This document shows positions 45,302-55,151 of a DNA stretch of 64,000 bases, piece after piece. Within the stretch, counting starts at the first letter, position 1. Every line of letters begins with the position of its first letter. The DNA is taken from the NCBI RefSeq assembly GCF_031880315.1, contig NZ_CP134771.1, positions 3,220,001 through 3,284,000 of the forward strand, read 5' to 3'. Under the pieces are notes generated by a model. That model made no database searches, was not told where the DNA came from, and saw only the letters and a list, made by a program, of their open reading frames with translations. The stretch is from Pseudomonas baltica (GTDB lineage Bacteria; Pseudomonadota; Gammaproteobacteria; Pseudomonadales; Pseudomonadaceae). Made by a program: the position numbers and the translations under genes.

Positions 45302-46892
45302 GTTGAGGGACTCCCTTGAGGATCACGGCAGGCTTGGCAGCGACGTCTTGCTCATAGTGATAGCGACCGGTATGCAGGCTACTCGGCCCCAGGCGCGCGA
45401 ACTTGATCATCAGGTACATCTCGATCACCAGCAGCACGGTGTAGAACGCCACCAGCGCCAGCAGCGAGCCCCAGATGTCCCCGGCGGACAAACTGGACGC
45501 CGACAGATGCGTAGGCAGCACTTCGCCGATCGACCACGGCTGGCGCCCATGCTCGGCCACGAACCAGCCGGTCTGAGTGGCAACCCACGGCAGCGGCAGG
45601 CTGATCACCGCCCATCTCAGCAGCCAGCGCTTGCGGTGCTCGTTTTTGCGCGCCGAGGCGTAGAAGGCACAGGCGAACAGCGCCAGCATCAACAGGCCGC
45701 TCAGCACCATCAGGCGGAAAGTCCAGAAAATCGACGCCACGCCGGGGATGGTATCCAGCGCTGCCTGCTTGATCTGCGCATCGCTGGCGTCCACCACCTT
45801 GTCGGTGTATTTCTTCAGCAGCAGGCCGTAGCCCAGGTCCCTCTTCACCGCGTCGAAGGCCGCTATGGTCGGGCCGCTATGGTCACCGCCACGCAGTAGG
45901 GTCAGCAGTGCATAAGCCTGCATGCCGTTGCGCACCCGTTGCTCGTGCTCGACCACCAGGTCCTTGATACCGGTGACCTGTTTGTCCACCGAGCGCGTGG
46001 CGATAATGCCCATCACGTAGGGGATCTTGACCGCATAGTCGGTGCGCTGCTCGGCCTGGTTGGGCAAGCCGAACAGGGTAAAGGCAGCCGGTGCCGGCTC
46101 GGTGTCCCACTCGGCCTCGATGGCTGCCAGCTTGGTCTGCTGCACGTCGCCGATCTCGTAGCCGGATTCGTCACCGAGGATGATCACCGACAGGATCGAG
46201 GCCATGCCGAACGCCGAGGCGATGGCGAACGAGCGCCGCGCAAAGCCGACATCGCGCCCGCGCAGCAGGTAGAAGCTGGAGATCGCCAGCACGAACACCG
46301 CGCCGGTCACGTAGCCCGACGCCACGGTGTGGACGAACTTCACCTGGGCCACCGGGTTGAAGATCAGCGCGCTGAAGCTGGTGAGCTCCATGCGCAGGGT
46401 GACGAAGTTGAACTCCGCGCCCACCGGGTTCTGCATCCAGCCATTGGCGATCAGAATCCACAGCGCCGACAGGTTCGAGCCCAGCGCCACCAGCCAGGTC
46501 ACGCCCAGGTGCTGGACCTTGCTCAGGCGCTCCCAGCCGAAGAAGAACAGGCCGATGAAGGTCGACTCGAGGAAGAACGCCATCATCCCTTCGATCGCCA
46601 GCGGTGCACCGAAAATGTCGCCCACGTAGTGGCTGTAGTAGGCCCAGTTGGTGCCGAACTGGAACTCCATGGTCAGCCCCGTGGTGACCCCGAGGGCGAA
46701 ATTGATGCCGAACAATTTGCCCCAGAACTGGGTCATGTCCTTGTACACCTGCTTGCCGGTCATGACGTAGACCGACTCCATGATCGCCAGCAAAAACGCC
46801 ATGCCGATGGTCAGGGGCACAAACAGGAAGTGATAGAGCGCAGTCATGGCGAATTGCAGCCGAGACAGGTCGACGACTGATTCAGAGATCAT
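45294..46892 (-). CDS. cydA: Cytochrome bd oxidase subunit I (long Q-loop type)
   Basis: A 532-residue haem b558/b595/d subunit. The N-terminus [20 protein letters not shown] carries a haem-ligand His. The GRQPW motif is present ([16 protein letters not shown]). The Q-loop between about residues 255 and 390 is long, as in E. coli CydA, unlike the short Q-loop of the Pseudomonas cyanide-insensitive CioA. The start overlaps the cydP stop by ATGA. Confidence 0.96.
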   Translation of the reverse strand: MISESVVDLSRLQFAMTALYHFLFVPLTIGMAFLLAIMESVYVMTGKQVYKDMTQFWGKLFGINFALGVTTGLTMEFQFGTNWAYYSHYVGDIFGAPLAIEGMMAFFLESTFIGLFFFGWERLSKVQHLGVTWLVALGSNLSALWILIANGWMQNPVGAEFNFVTLRMELTSFSALIFNPVAQVKFVHTVASGYVTGAVFVLAISSFYLLRGRDVGFARRSFAIASAFGMASILSVIILGDESGYEIGDVQQTKLAAIEAEWDTEPAPAAFTLFGLPNQAEQRTDYAVKIPYVMGIIATRSVDKQVTGIKDLVVEHEQRVRNGMQAYALLTLLRGGDHSGPTIAAFDAVKRDLGYGLLLKKYTDKVVDASDAQIKQAALDTIPGVASIFWTFRLMVLSGLLMLALFACAFYASARKNEHRKRWLLRWAVISLPLPWVATQTGWFVAEHGRQPWSIGEVLPTHLSASSLSAGDIWGSLLALVAFYTVLLVIEMYLMIKFARLGPSSLHTGRYHYEQDVAAKPAVILKGVPQHV

Positions 46893-47086
46893 TGCGGGTT
46901 CTTCTCAGGTAAGACGGTGGGAGCGCCCAGCAAGTGCTGGGCAACAGAATCGCGTTCGTCCATGAGCGGTGCCGGGGTGGCGAACCACAGCGTGTGAATC
47001 CCCATGAGCAGTGCCAGCTTGACCAGCACAATCACAGCGATTTCGCGGGCCAGCGGGGTTTTTAGAAAAGCGAAATGGCTTGCCAT
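46889..47086 (-). CDS. cydP: Cytochrome bd small subunit CydP
   Basis: A 65-residue protein with one transmembrane helix (about 12-34: [20 protein letters not shown]) and a short polar tail, matching the putative small subunit CydP that precedes cydA in some pseudomonads. ATG 47086 is chosen on family length; the in-frame ATG at 47113 is possible. It is the first gene of the operon, 54 nt from an Anr/FNR-like box. Confidence 0.75.
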   Translation of the reverse strand: MASHFAFLKTPLAREIAVIVLVKLALLMGIHTLWFATPAPLMDERDSVAQHLLGAPTVLPEKNPQ

Positions 47087-47139
47087 GACAGATACTCGAT
47101 GAGGTCGTTGCATCTTCGAGCAACCCTTGGGCGCTTCTG

Positions 47140-47153
47140 TTGATCCAAGTCAA
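47140..47153. promoter_or_regulatory. Anr/FNR box upstream of the cyd operon
   Basis: TTGATCCAAGTCAA matches the dyad TTGAT-N4-ATCAA with one mismatch. It lies in the divergent gap between cydP and the GTPase gene, 54-67 nt before the cydP start, where an oxygen-responsive Anr/FNR site would be expected for a high-affinity oxidase. Confidence 0.6.
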
Positions 47154-47259
47154 AAGGCCACTGCGCACCCCACTGCGGCATGGCGCCACAGGCATCACCG
47201 CTCCGGGGGGTGCCGCGCGCTAGAATGCCCCTCGACCGCCGAGACAGGACCGATAACCG

Positions 47260-48396
47260 ATGAGCTTGATCGACCGCCTCTACCGGACCCTTAACCCCGC
47301 CAGGGATCCGAACCTGAGCGCCGCCTTCGCGCACAGCGACGACCACCTGCCGACCCTGTGGCTGCTGGGCAAGACCGGCGCCGGCAAGTCCTCGCTGATC
47401 CGCGCCCTCACTGGCCTGGACCGCATCGAGGTGGGCTCGGGCTTTCGCCCCTGCACCCTGACCTCGGCGCAGTACCGCTTCCCGGCGCAGACCCCGGTGC
47501 TGGCGTTCATGGACACCCGCGGCCTGGCCGAGGCCGACTACGACGCCAGCGCAGACATCGCCAACTGCGAGGCCGCCAGCCACGCCCTGATCGTGGTGAT
47601 GAAAGCCGAAGACCCTGAACAATCCCAGGTGCTGCGCGCGCTCAAGCAGATTCGCCGCTCGGGCAAGATCCGCGATTTGCTGCTGGTGCACACCGGCATC
47701 CAGCAGGTGGCGGATGGCGACGAGCGCCAGCGCTGCATTCGCCACAATCAGCAGCAGGTCGAGGCGGTGTGGGGCGAGGTCGACAGCGTAGCGGTGGATT
47801 TCGTCGGCATCGACGGTCAGCCCTATGGCCTGGCGGCCCTGACCGAGAAACTCGGCGAGCGCCTGCCGATCATCACCGAACTGTTCGACGATCGCGGCCA
47901 CGCCAACGTCGAGGAGCAGAACTTCCAGCAGCTCAAGCGTGAAATCATGTGGTACGCCGGGGCGGCCGGGGCCACCGATGCGGTACCTGCGCTGGGGTTG
48001 GTGTCGGTGCCGGCGCTGCAACTGAAAATGCTCCACAGCCTGGCCAATCGCTACGGCCTGGTGTGGAGCAAGCGCTTGCTGGCCGAATTCGGCACCGCCA
48101 TGGGCGCCGGCTTCGGCCTGCAATACGCCTCGCGCCTGGGCCTGCGGCAGCTGGTCAAGTTGATCCCGGTGTATGGGCAAACGGTGGGGGGCGCTTCGGC
48201 GGCGGTTGCCAGCTATTGCTACACCTACGCGCTGGGGCGGGCGGCGTGCCTGTACTTCTATCGGGCCAAGCGCGGCGAGACGGTGTCATCCGAGGTCATC
48301 AACGCGCAGTTCAAGCAGGCGTTCGAGCACATCTTGCCGGTTGCCCGGGATGAACAGCCACCCACTGACACGCCTAACAACGAGAAGCCTTCATGA
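47260..48396 (+). CDS. Era-like GTPase with DUF697/YcjF-like C-terminus
   Basis: A 378-residue GTPase. It has the P-loop GKTGAGKSSLIRAL (about 37-50), switch/G3 MDTRGLAEADYD and a VHTG element near residue 145 at the expected guanine-binding place. Its C-terminal part (about 220-345) has hydrophobic helices (APALGLVSVPALQLK, PVYGQTVGGASAAVASYCYT) as in DUF697/YcjF proteins that bind membranes. The ATG follows a GAT-rich leader; it overlaps the next gene by ATGA. The two form a coupled pair divergent from the cyd operon. Confidence 0.8.
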   Translation: MSLIDRLYRTLNPARDPNLSAAFAHSDDHLPTLWLLGKTGAGKSSLIRALTGLDRIEVGSGFRPCTLTSAQYRFPAQTPVLAFMDTRGLAEADYDASADIANCEAASHALIVVMKAEDPEQSQVLRALKQIRRSGKIRDLLLVHTGIQQVADGDERQRCIRHNQQQVEAVWGEVDSVAVDFVGIDGQPYGLAALTEKLGERLPIITELFDDRGHANVEEQNFQQLKREIMWYAGAAGATDAVPALGLVSVPALQLKMLHSLANRYGLVWSKRLLAEFGTAMGAGFGLQYASRLGLRQLVKLIPVYGQTVGGASAAVASYCYTYALGRAACLYFYRAKRGETVSSEVINAQFKQAFEHILPVARDEQPPTDTPNNEKPS

Positions 48397-49892
48397 AGAG
48401 AACCGTCAACGGCTTGGCCGCCATGGCGCGGATGTCCGATCGGTTGATGCCCTTCGCTCTGCTGTCGCTGGGCATTCCGCTGTTGCTGCTGGCCGGCTTC
48501 GGGCTGTATGGACTGTTTCGCTATGGCTACTGGCTGGCGTTTTTGCTGGCGCTGCTGGTGAGCACGCTGTTGGTCAGCGTCGGCCTGTGGATCGCCCGGC
48601 GGCGCATGACCGCGCGGGTGGCGCCGGCCGTCGAGCAGGCCGCGCAAAAGGCGCCGAAAATCCCCGATTACTGGTTGGCGCGGGATCAACAGATACACCA
48701 GCAGATGCTGCCCGAACTGCTCGACATCCTTAACGCCAGCCCCGACTGGCAACAGCTGCCGGACAACGGTTTGAAGGTGATACGCCGGGTCGCCGAGCTG
48801 TATCGCAGCGGTGCCAAGCGCGCGCACTGGGCGTTTACCGCCCCGGAGCTGCTGGCCATCGTCGAGCAGGTCAGCCGCCGTTATCGGCGCGTGCTCAAGA
48901 CCCATGTGCCGGGGGTCGACCATCTGCGCCTGTCGACCCTGATGACCGTCAACGAGCACCTCGACCGCTTCGGGCCCTGGGCCATGAAGGCCTTCAACAC
49001 CTACCGCGCGCTGCGCATGGTCACCCCGGACGGGCTGATGGCCGAAGTGCTCAGCCAGCTGCGTGGCGAGGTGTTCCACGGCCTGAGTGATGAACTGCAA
49101 GGGCGCCTCAAGTACCTGTTGATGCTCGAGGTGTTGCGCGCCTCCATCGATTTGTACGGCGGGCATTTCCGCTTCGACGAGGACGAATTGAAAACCAGCG
49201 AGGCCGGGCGCGAGGATGCCGAACGGCTGGCCGCGCCACTGGAGCCGATCCGGATCGGCTTCATTGGCCAGGTGGGCGCGGGCAAGTCATCGCTGATCAA
49301 TGCCTTGACCGGCGGCATGCGCGCCGAGGTCAGCGCGCTGCCCGCCACCGATGGGGTGCAGGTGTATGACTGCCGTATCGACGGCGATACCGCGCTGCGG
49401 CTGGTGGATCTGCCGGGGCTCAATGGTGAGGTCAAGACCGAAAAGCTGCTGTTCGAGCAGGTCCGCGACTGCGATCTGTTGCTGTGGGTGCTCAAGGCCA
49501 ATCAGCCGGCCCGAGCGCTGGACCAACAGCTGCGGCGTCGTTTGGATGACTGGTTTGCCTTGGCGAAGAATGTCGATCACCGTCCGCCGACGGTGATCGG
49601 GGTGTTGAGTCAGATCGACAAGCTGAGCGCTGATCCGCAGGCGCCGGTGATCGCCGAGGCGGTGGCGTTCAATCGCGAACTGTTGGGGTTGCCGCAGGTG
49701 GTGGCAGTGTCGGTGCTGCCGACGCCGGTGAATCTGCAAGCGTTGCAGCGGTTGCTGCTGGAGGGCTACAACAGCGCGGCGAATGTGCAGCTGAATCGGC
49801 GGCGGCGCGAAGCCGGAGAGTTTTCGGTGGGGCGGGAAGCGGAGCGGGTGCAAAAGGCGGCGAAGGGGTTGTTCAGTCTTTGGCAGAGCTGA
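48393..49892 (+). CDS. Membrane-anchored GTPase
   Basis: A 499-residue protein. Two N-terminal transmembrane helices (about 20-40, 46-66) are followed by a helical domain (about 80-270) and a C-terminal GTPase domain with GQVGAGKSSLINAL (P-loop), LVDLPGLNGE (G3) and SQIDKL (G4-like N/TKxD variant reading SQID). It is coupled to the preceding GTPase by an ATGA overlap, suggesting a heteromeric, membrane-acting pair, perhaps dynamin-like. The function is unknown. It ends before a long inverted repeat. Confidence 0.8.
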   Translation: MKRTVNGLAAMARMSDRLMPFALLSLGIPLLLLAGFGLYGLFRYGYWLAFLLALLVSTLLVSVGLWIARRRMTARVAPAVEQAAQKAPKIPDYWLARDQQIHQQMLPELLDILNASPDWQQLPDNGLKVIRRVAELYRSGAKRAHWAFTAPELLAIVEQVSRRYRRVLKTHVPGVDHLRLSTLMTVNEHLDRFGPWAMKAFNTYRALRMVTPDGLMAEVLSQLRGEVFHGLSDELQGRLKYLLMLEVLRASIDLYGGHFRFDEDELKTSEAGREDAERLAAPLEPIRIGFIGQVGAGKSSLINALTGGMRAEVSALPATDGVQVYDCRIDGDTALRLVDLPGLNGEVKTEKLLFEQVRDCDLLLWVLKANQPARALDQQLRRRLDDWFALAKNVDHRPPTVIGVLSQIDKLSADPQAPVIAEAVAFNRELLGLPQVVAVSVLPTPVNLQALQRLLLEGYNSAANVQLNRRRREAGEFSVGREAERVQKAAKGLFSLWQS

Positions 49893-49920
49893 GAATCGCG
49901 GCGCATTTACCGGCCTCTTC

Positions 49921-50003
49921 GCCGCCGAACGCGCAACCTTGCTCCCACAGGTGTACAGAGCCAATGTCGTACACCTGTGGGACAAGGTTGCGCATCCGGC
50001 GGC
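49921..50003. terminator. Long REP-like inverted repeat, bidirectional terminator
   Basis: Imperfect 34-nt arms: GCCGCCGAACGCGCAACCTT then GCTCCCACAGGTGTA (49921-49955), matched by TACACCTGTGGGACAAGG then TTGCGCATCCGGCGGC (49970-50003). It lies between the convergent GTPase and OprM-type genes. It has REP composition and probably ends both transcripts. Confidence 0.65.
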
Positions 50004-50025
50004 GTCAGCTCAATCAACGCAGATC

Positions 50026-51459
50026 CTAGGGCTTGCCCTGCTGTTGCCATCCTCCGCCCAGCGCCAGGAACAGATTGATCTGCTGCATCGCCACCTGAGT
50101 GTTCGCCGCCGCCAACTGGGCGCGCACGTCGGTGTACGTCCGGGTCGCCTGCAGATCCGCCAGGAACGATTCACGCCCGGACATATAGAACTGGTGCGTC
50201 TGGTCTGCCGCCTGTTTTGCCGACGTCGCCGCATCGGCCAACGCGTCGCGGCGGTCCAGCAAGGCGGTGTACTGCGCCAGGCCGGTCTGGGTTTCGCGGA
50301 TGGCGTTGAGCACGGTGTTGTCGAAGTTCGCCAAGGCTAATTGGGTGTTGGCCTCGGCCAGGTGAATCCGCGCACGCGCGCCGTTGCTCGGTACAGTCCA
50401 GTTGATCAGCGGGCCGAAGCCCCAGCGATTGCTCGACGGCTCGTTGAGCGAATCGAGCAGGCCCACGGTGCCCACCGTCGCGCCGAAACTGATGTCCGGA
50501 TACAACTGCCCCGTCGCCACGCCGATAGTCGCCGTGGCCGCCGCCAGCTTGCGCTCGGCCTGGCGGACGTCTGGGCGACGCTTGAGCAATTCGGCGCCCT
50601 GGCCCACCGGCAGCACCTGCGCGATGTGCGGCAGCTCGGCGCAATCGGCGGTGCCGGCCGGCAGTTGCGCCAGCGGCTTGGCCAGCAGCATCGACAGCTG
50701 GAACATCCCCGTCTGGCGGGCGGCTTCATACTTGGGCAGGTCAGCGCGCAGGGACTTGAATTGCGTCTGCGTGCGTGTCACCTGGGTTTCGTCGCCGCGG
50801 CCGGCATCCCGCAGGCGCGTCGCCAGGCGCACACCTTCTTGCTGCAGATCCAGCGACTGCTGGGCGATATTGCGCTCCTCGTTCGCCGCGCAGATCTGCG
50901 TGTAAGCCCGCACCACGTCGGCGACCACGGTAATGCGCGCGGTATCGGCCGCTGCCTGCGCCGCATCGGCATTGGCATTAGCTGCCTCGACGCCACGCTT
51001 GAGCGTGCCCCAGAGGTCGAACTGATAGGAGGTCTTGATCGAGAACGCACCGAGGTTGCCCACCGGCACTTTTTCGGTCAACAGAAACGCCTGTCCTGAT
51101 TCCTGCAGGCGCTGCACTTCGCCACTCGCGGAGGTGGTAAAGCCCCCTTCGGCATTGGCCTCATCGACCTGAAACTGCGCCCGGCTCAGGTTCGCCGCCG
51201 CCACGCGCAAATTGGTGTTGGAGGCCATTGCCTGGTGCACCAGCTCGTCGAGGCGCGGATCGTTGTACATCCGCCACCAATCCGCCGGCACCGGCGCCGA
51301 CACAACATTGCTGTCTTCCCCGGCCAGATCGCCTTGCAGGTCGGCGCGGTTGATCGCGGCATTCTTGGGCAGCGTGTAATCGGGGCCGACGGTCGAACAC
51401 GCGGCCAGCATCAAGCTCAAGCACAAGCACAAGACACTCAGACTGCCAGCGGCTTTCAT
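50026..51459 (-). CDS. Outer-membrane efflux lipoprotein (OprM/NodT family)
   Basis: A 477-residue TolC-like channel. A lipoprotein signal peptide ends at LMLAAC (Cys about 21). Two OEP repeats follow, with DWWRMYNDPRLDELVHQAMA and RRPDVRQAERKLAAATATIG typical of NodT/OprM. It forms the outer-membrane exit of the efflux system. Its ATG overlaps the HlyD-like stop by ATGA; it is the last gene of the operon. Confidence 0.92.
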   Translation of the reverse strand: MKAAGSLSVLCLCLSLMLAACSTVGPDYTLPKNAAINRADLQGDLAGEDSNVVSAPVPADWWRMYNDPRLDELVHQAMASNTNLRVAAANLSRAQFQVDEANAEGGFTTSASGEVQRLQESGQAFLLTEKVPVGNLGAFSIKTSYQFDLWGTLKRGVEAANANADAAQAAADTARITVVADVVRAYTQICAANEERNIAQQSLDLQQEGVRLATRLRDAGRGDETQVTRTQTQFKSLRADLPKYEAARQTGMFQLSMLLAKPLAQLPAGTADCAELPHIAQVLPVGQGAELLKRRPDVRQAERKLAAATATIGVATGQLYPDISFGATVGTVGLLDSLNEPSSNRWGFGPLINWTVPSNGARARIHLAEANTQLALANFDNTVLNAIRETQTGLAQYTALLDRRDALADAATSAKQAADQTHQFYMSGRESFLADLQATRTYTDVRAQLAAANTQVAMQQINLFLALGGGWQQQGKP

Positions 51460-52364
51460 TGGGCCGCTCCTGCCGGGTGCGCATCGCCATGGCCGTCGCC
51501 ATCGGCAATGATCGACACGGTCGCCGTACGGCCCGCGATCATGCGGAAGTCCTTGGGCAGGTCGTCGAAGGCGATGCGCACCGGAATCCGCTGCGCCAGG
51601 CGCACCCAGCTGAACGCCGGGTTGACGTTAGGCAGCAGGTTGCTGCCAGCGCTGCGGTCGCGGTCTTCGATGCCGGCGACGATGCTCTGCACGTGGCCGG
51701 TCAGGCGCGTGTTATCGCCCATCATGCGGATATCGACCTGCTGCCCGACATGGATCTGCGACAGCTTGGTCTCTTCGAAATAGCCTTCGATGTGGAACGA
51801 GGCGCTGTCCACGACCGAGAGCACTGCGCGGCCGGCACTGACGAATTCGTGGGCGCGTGGCGCACGGTCGTTGAGGAAGCCGTCGACCGGGCTGCGGATC
51901 ACCGAGCGGTCGAGGTTGAGCTGCGCGGCGTCCACCGCCACCTGCGCTTCGTTGACCGCCGATTGCGCACGCAACTCGCGGGACTGGCTTTCTTCCAGTT
52001 GCTCGCGCGCCACCAGATTGCCGAGGCCATGGTTACGCTTGTTCTCGCGTTGTGCCTGGGCCAGGGTTTCCTTGCGGTCGGCCAGGCTGGCCTGGGCCTG
52101 GCGCAGGGCCAGCTTGAAGCGATCCTGGTCGATGGTGAACAGCACGTCGCCGCGCCTGACCACCTGGTTGTCGCGCACGTCGACTTCCTGGATCAGCCCG
52201 GACACGTCCGGGGCGACCTGGATCACGTCGGCACGGATGTGACCGTCGCGCGTCCAGGGGGCATACATGTAGTACATGACCATGCGCCATACCACCACGC
52301 AGGCAAAGGCGACGACGAGCAAGGTAAGAATCAGACGGCCAAGGGTCAGCAGGGGTTTTTTCAT
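51456..52364 (-). CDS. Periplasmic adaptor (HlyD/EmrA/AaeA-like)
   Basis: A 302-residue membrane-fusion protein. It has one N-terminal transmembrane helix (about 8-28), then RADVIQVAPDVSGLIQEVDV (lipoyl-like half), a helical hairpin (about 70-140), and the second lipoyl half VIRSPVDGFLNDRAPRAHEF. It links the FUSC pump to the outer-membrane channel. It overlaps both neighbours by ATGA. Confidence 0.92.
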   Translation of the reverse strand: MKKPLLTLGRLILTLLVVAFACVVVWRMVMYYMYAPWTRDGHIRADVIQVAPDVSGLIQEVDVRDNQVVRRGDVLFTIDQDRFKLALRQAQASLADRKETLAQAQRENKRNHGLGNLVAREQLEESQSRELRAQSAVNEAQVAVDAAQLNLDRSVIRSPVDGFLNDRAPRAHEFVSAGRAVLSVVDSASFHIEGYFEETKLSQIHVGQQVDIRMMGDNTRLTGHVQSIVAGIEDRDRSAGSNLLPNVNPAFSWVRLAQRIPVRIAFDDLPKDFRMIAGRTATVSIIADGDGHGDAHPAGAAQ

Positions 52365-52570
52365 GTCATGAGGCTTCGGCAGATGGCATCCACTGCGCCG
52401 AGCAGCACAGCGTAGAGAGCGACGTTGAATAAAGCCCGGTGCCAGACCAGGCGATAGAAATGGGCACGGTTCAAGACGCCGTGTACCACCAGAAACACAC
52501 CGTAGGTGATCGCCATGATCACCAGCAGCGTTGGCAGGAACACCCCGCCGACATCCAGTTCACCAATCAT
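52361..52570 (-). CDS. DUF1656 small membrane protein (AaeX-like)
   Basis: A 69-residue protein with two hydrophobic segments (about 9-28 and 46-63), starting MIGELDVGGVFLPTLLVIMA, as in AaeX. It sits between pump and adaptor in aromatic-acid efflux operons. Its function is unknown. It overlaps both neighbours by ATGA. Confidence 0.88.
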   Translation of the reverse strand: MIGELDVGGVFLPTLLVIMAITYGVFLVVHGVLNRAHFYRLVWHRALFNVALYAVLLGAVDAICRSLMT

Positions 52571-54648
52571 AGGGGGGCTCCATCGAGGCCGTGCGGCGGA
52601 TGTTGTTCGGCCTCCGTTGCATCGATCACGACTTCCACGCCCGGTAACAGTGCCAGGCGCAAACCACTCAATGCGTGCAACAAATGAACGCGCGCCTGCG
52701 CGCCCTCTACGCCGACACCTTGCACGTTCAGCGCGCGGCGGGCACGGTCCATGGTCATCAACAGACCCATGGGGGCCGGGACTCGTTCACGCGCCTTGAG
52801 GCACGCCGAGAAGTACCGGCCGACCTCTTTCAACACCTGGCGCAACAGCAGCCGCGACTCGTTCGGCACTCGCGGCGCATAGGCCAGGATATCCAGCAGA
52901 TTGAGCGCCACGCGCACGTCACGCAGCGCGGCACCGGTGTCCTGCCCCGTCTGTGCCAGACGCGGCAGCTGCTGCATCAGGCGATCGAGCATGCGGATGC
53001 CGGTGCGTCGTTGCTTGGCCAGGGTCGAGCGCTCGCTGAGGCCGGCGATGTCCTTCCAGCTGAAATAGGTCAAGCGCTTGGCCGCCAGCTCGGTGCCGAA
53101 CGGGCGCATGATCATGGTCCAGCCAAAGGCGAACGCCAGCCCCACCGGCCCTGCCAGGTTGGAGTTGATGAAGGTGAAGAAATCCGCCGAGTAGGTTTCC
53201 TGCAAACTGATGAAGGTCGCGGTATTCACCAGCGACAGCAAGGTCGGCAGGTAGAACTTGGGCTGCAGCGTCAGGGTACCCACCGCGATCATCGGCACCG
53301 CGAACACCAGCACCAGCATGGGGAAATCGTGAACCATGGGCAAGATGAGAAACAGATAAAGGCTGGCCGCGATGACCGATACGGCGGTCCAGGTCATGAA
53401 CCGATAGATCTGCGGTGCAGGGTCATCCATCGCTGCGAAAAAACTGCACGAAACGCCCGCCAGAATCACCGCGCTGCCGCCGTCCTGCCAGCCCATGTAA
53501 ATCCATATCAGCGAGCCGACGATGATTGCCGAAATGGCCGTGGACGCCGAATAGAGCATCAGGCCACGATCGTAGAACGGCTTCAGGCGGCCCAGCCGCC
53601 AGTGCCGGTAGACCGCCCGCCATGGCACGCGACTGTCGGTGCGAATGGCGAACTCCAGCGACCGGCAGTCCTGCCACAGGTCGATCCATTCGGTCAGCCG
53701 GAACAGCGCATTGGACAGCAGCAACTGGCGACGATCGTCCAGCGCCTGCTCATCGGGCTGCAGCGCATCGATGCGCGCATGCAATTGCTGCCAGGCGGTT
53801 TCGTCGGGCCGGATGGCCGTCTGCTCCAGCCATTGCTGGCAGTGTTCGAGCAACGGCGCCATGGCGTCGACCAGTTCAGGGGTACGCCGCTCGATGGCGA
53901 CCAGCGCATCGTCCAGCGCATCGATGACCGGCAGCAGGTGAATCATGCGTCCGCGCAATTCCTGGATATTACGCAGCAACTGCGGGCGAGAGCCTTCGTG
54001 GGGCAACTGGCCGATCATCAGTTCCAGCGAATTGAAGGTCGGCACCATGGAGGCGCGCAGGCTGCCGACCTCATCGGCCTTCACGGTGCGGGAAAGGAAG
54101 CGGGCGCTGTAGGCCGTGGCCTCGGTGAACCACTTGCCGATTGCCCCTTCGACCACGGGCGCCAGGCGCCTGGGCCAGAACACCGCCCCCACCACCGCCG
54201 CACAGACGATGCCCAGGCAGATTTCCTGAAAGCGCGCCGAGGCGATATCGAACACGGCTGTGGGGTTATCCACCACCGGAAAGGCGATCAGCGGCATGGT
54301 GTAACCGGCGAGCATGAACGCATAGCTGTTGGCGGTGCGCACGTGCAGCGAGATGAACAGCAGCGTCCCGGTCCAGAACGCCACGATGCACGACAACAAT
54401 ATGGGGCTCTGGCCGAACAGCGGCACACAGACCACCGCCGCAGCCGCGCCGAGGAAGGTCCCGACTGCACGGTACACGGCCTTGGAACTGGTCGGCCCGA
54501 CGAAGGGGCTGGAGACAATGTAGACGGTCGCCATGGCCCAGTAGGGCCGAGGCATTTCCAGGCGCATGCCGATGTACAGCGCCAGCATTGAGGCAATGAA
54601 GGTGCGCAGGCCGTAAAACCAATCCTTGAGGGGCGGAATGTCGCTCAT
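52567..54648 (-). CDS. FUSC-family inner-membrane efflux pump (AaeB-like)
   Basis: A 693-residue membrane protein with two sets of about six helices (about 15-170 and 365-510) separated by a long cytoplasmic region, the FUSC/AaeB layout. The start FYGLRTFIASMLALYIGMRL and GPTSSKAVYRAVGTFLGAAA are family features. It probably exports hydroxylated aromatic acids. ATG 54648 has AGGA 5 nt before it; a TTG at 54660 in frame, overlapping the MarR stop, is an alternative. Confidence 0.9.
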   Translation of the reverse strand: MSDIPPLKDWFYGLRTFIASMLALYIGMRLEMPRPYWAMATVYIVSSPFVGPTSSKAVYRAVGTFLGAAAAVVCVPLFGQSPILLSCIVAFWTGTLLFISLHVRTANSYAFMLAGYTMPLIAFPVVDNPTAVFDIASARFQEICLGIVCAAVVGAVFWPRRLAPVVEGAIGKWFTEATAYSARFLSRTVKADEVGSLRASMVPTFNSLELMIGQLPHEGSRPQLLRNIQELRGRMIHLLPVIDALDDALVAIERRTPELVDAMAPLLEHCQQWLEQTAIRPDETAWQQLHARIDALQPDEQALDDRRQLLLSNALFRLTEWIDLWQDCRSLEFAIRTDSRVPWRAVYRHWRLGRLKPFYDRGLMLYSASTAISAIIVGSLIWIYMGWQDGGSAVILAGVSCSFFAAMDDPAPQIYRFMTWTAVSVIAASLYLFLILPMVHDFPMLVLVFAVPMIAVGTLTLQPKFYLPTLLSLVNTATFISLQETYSADFFTFINSNLAGPVGLAFAFGWTMIMRPFGTELAAKRLTYFSWKDIAGLSERSTLAKQRRTGIRMLDRLMQQLPRLAQTGQDTGAALRDVRVALNLLDILAYAPRVPNESRLLLRQVLKEVGRYFSACLKARERVPAPMGLLMTMDRARRALNVQGVGVEGAQARVHLLHALSGLRLALLPGVEVVIDATEAEQHPPHGLDGAPL

Positions 54649-54656
54649 GAATCCTT

Positions 54657-55151
54657 TCAAGACAGATCCGCCAACGGGCCCGGGCTGGCCTCTTCAAAGG
54701 CGCGAACGACGCGCAGGGCCGCCTCGAGATCGGCGGGGGCAATATCCTTGAGTACATCGCGACGCAGGCGCACCAGCTCCGACTCGATGGATTCGGCCAA
54801 TTCGCGACCCGTGGCGGTCAGGCTCAGGGCCTTGGCGCGACGATCGGTCGGATCTTCGGTACGCACCACGAAGCCCGAGCCGCACAACTGATCGAGCAGC
54901 CGCACCAGCGATGGGCTTTCGAGGCCGGCCGCCTGGGCCACGGCCACCTGACGCACACCGTCGCCGAGCCGCACGATGATCAGCAACGGCACGGCGCAGG
55001 CTTCGGAGATGCCATAGTTGGCGAGCGTGGTCTGGCAAATCCGCCGCCAATGCCGCGCGGCGACCACCATGCCACTGCTGATGTTGAGATGGAGCTTGTC
55101 GAGGTTCATGGACCGAGCGTCATGGGCAGAGAGTTGACTATGGATATTCAT
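54657..55151 (-). CDS. MarR-family transcriptional regulator
   Basis: A 164-residue winged-HTH repressor with the DNA-recognition region VAQAAGLESPSLVRLLDQLC and wing EDPTDRRAKALSLTATG. It is the first gene of the efflux operon and probably represses it until an aromatic ligand binds. The ATG at 55151 lies inside a symmetrical operator-like site. The ATG at 55109 (MNLDKLHLNISSG) is a serious alternative start; neither has a strong ribosome site. Confidence 0.88.
   Translation of the reverse strand: MNIHSQLSAHDARSMNLDKLHLNISSGMVVAARHWRRICQTTLANYGISEACAVPLLIIVRLGDGVRQVAVAQAAGLESPSLVRLLDQLCGSGFVVRTEDPTDRRAKALSLTATGRELAESIESELVRLRRDVLKDIAPADLEAALRVVRAFEEASPGPLADLS

Noticed and set aside
43753..47086. 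Cyanide-insensitive oxidase CioAB
   Set aside because: CydA has the long Q-loop and is followed by CydX and YbgE, which are absent from cio operons.
52675..54591. A 638-codon open frame on the plus strand
   Set aside because: Antisense to the FUSC pump, with a His/Arg/Gln-rich shadow composition.
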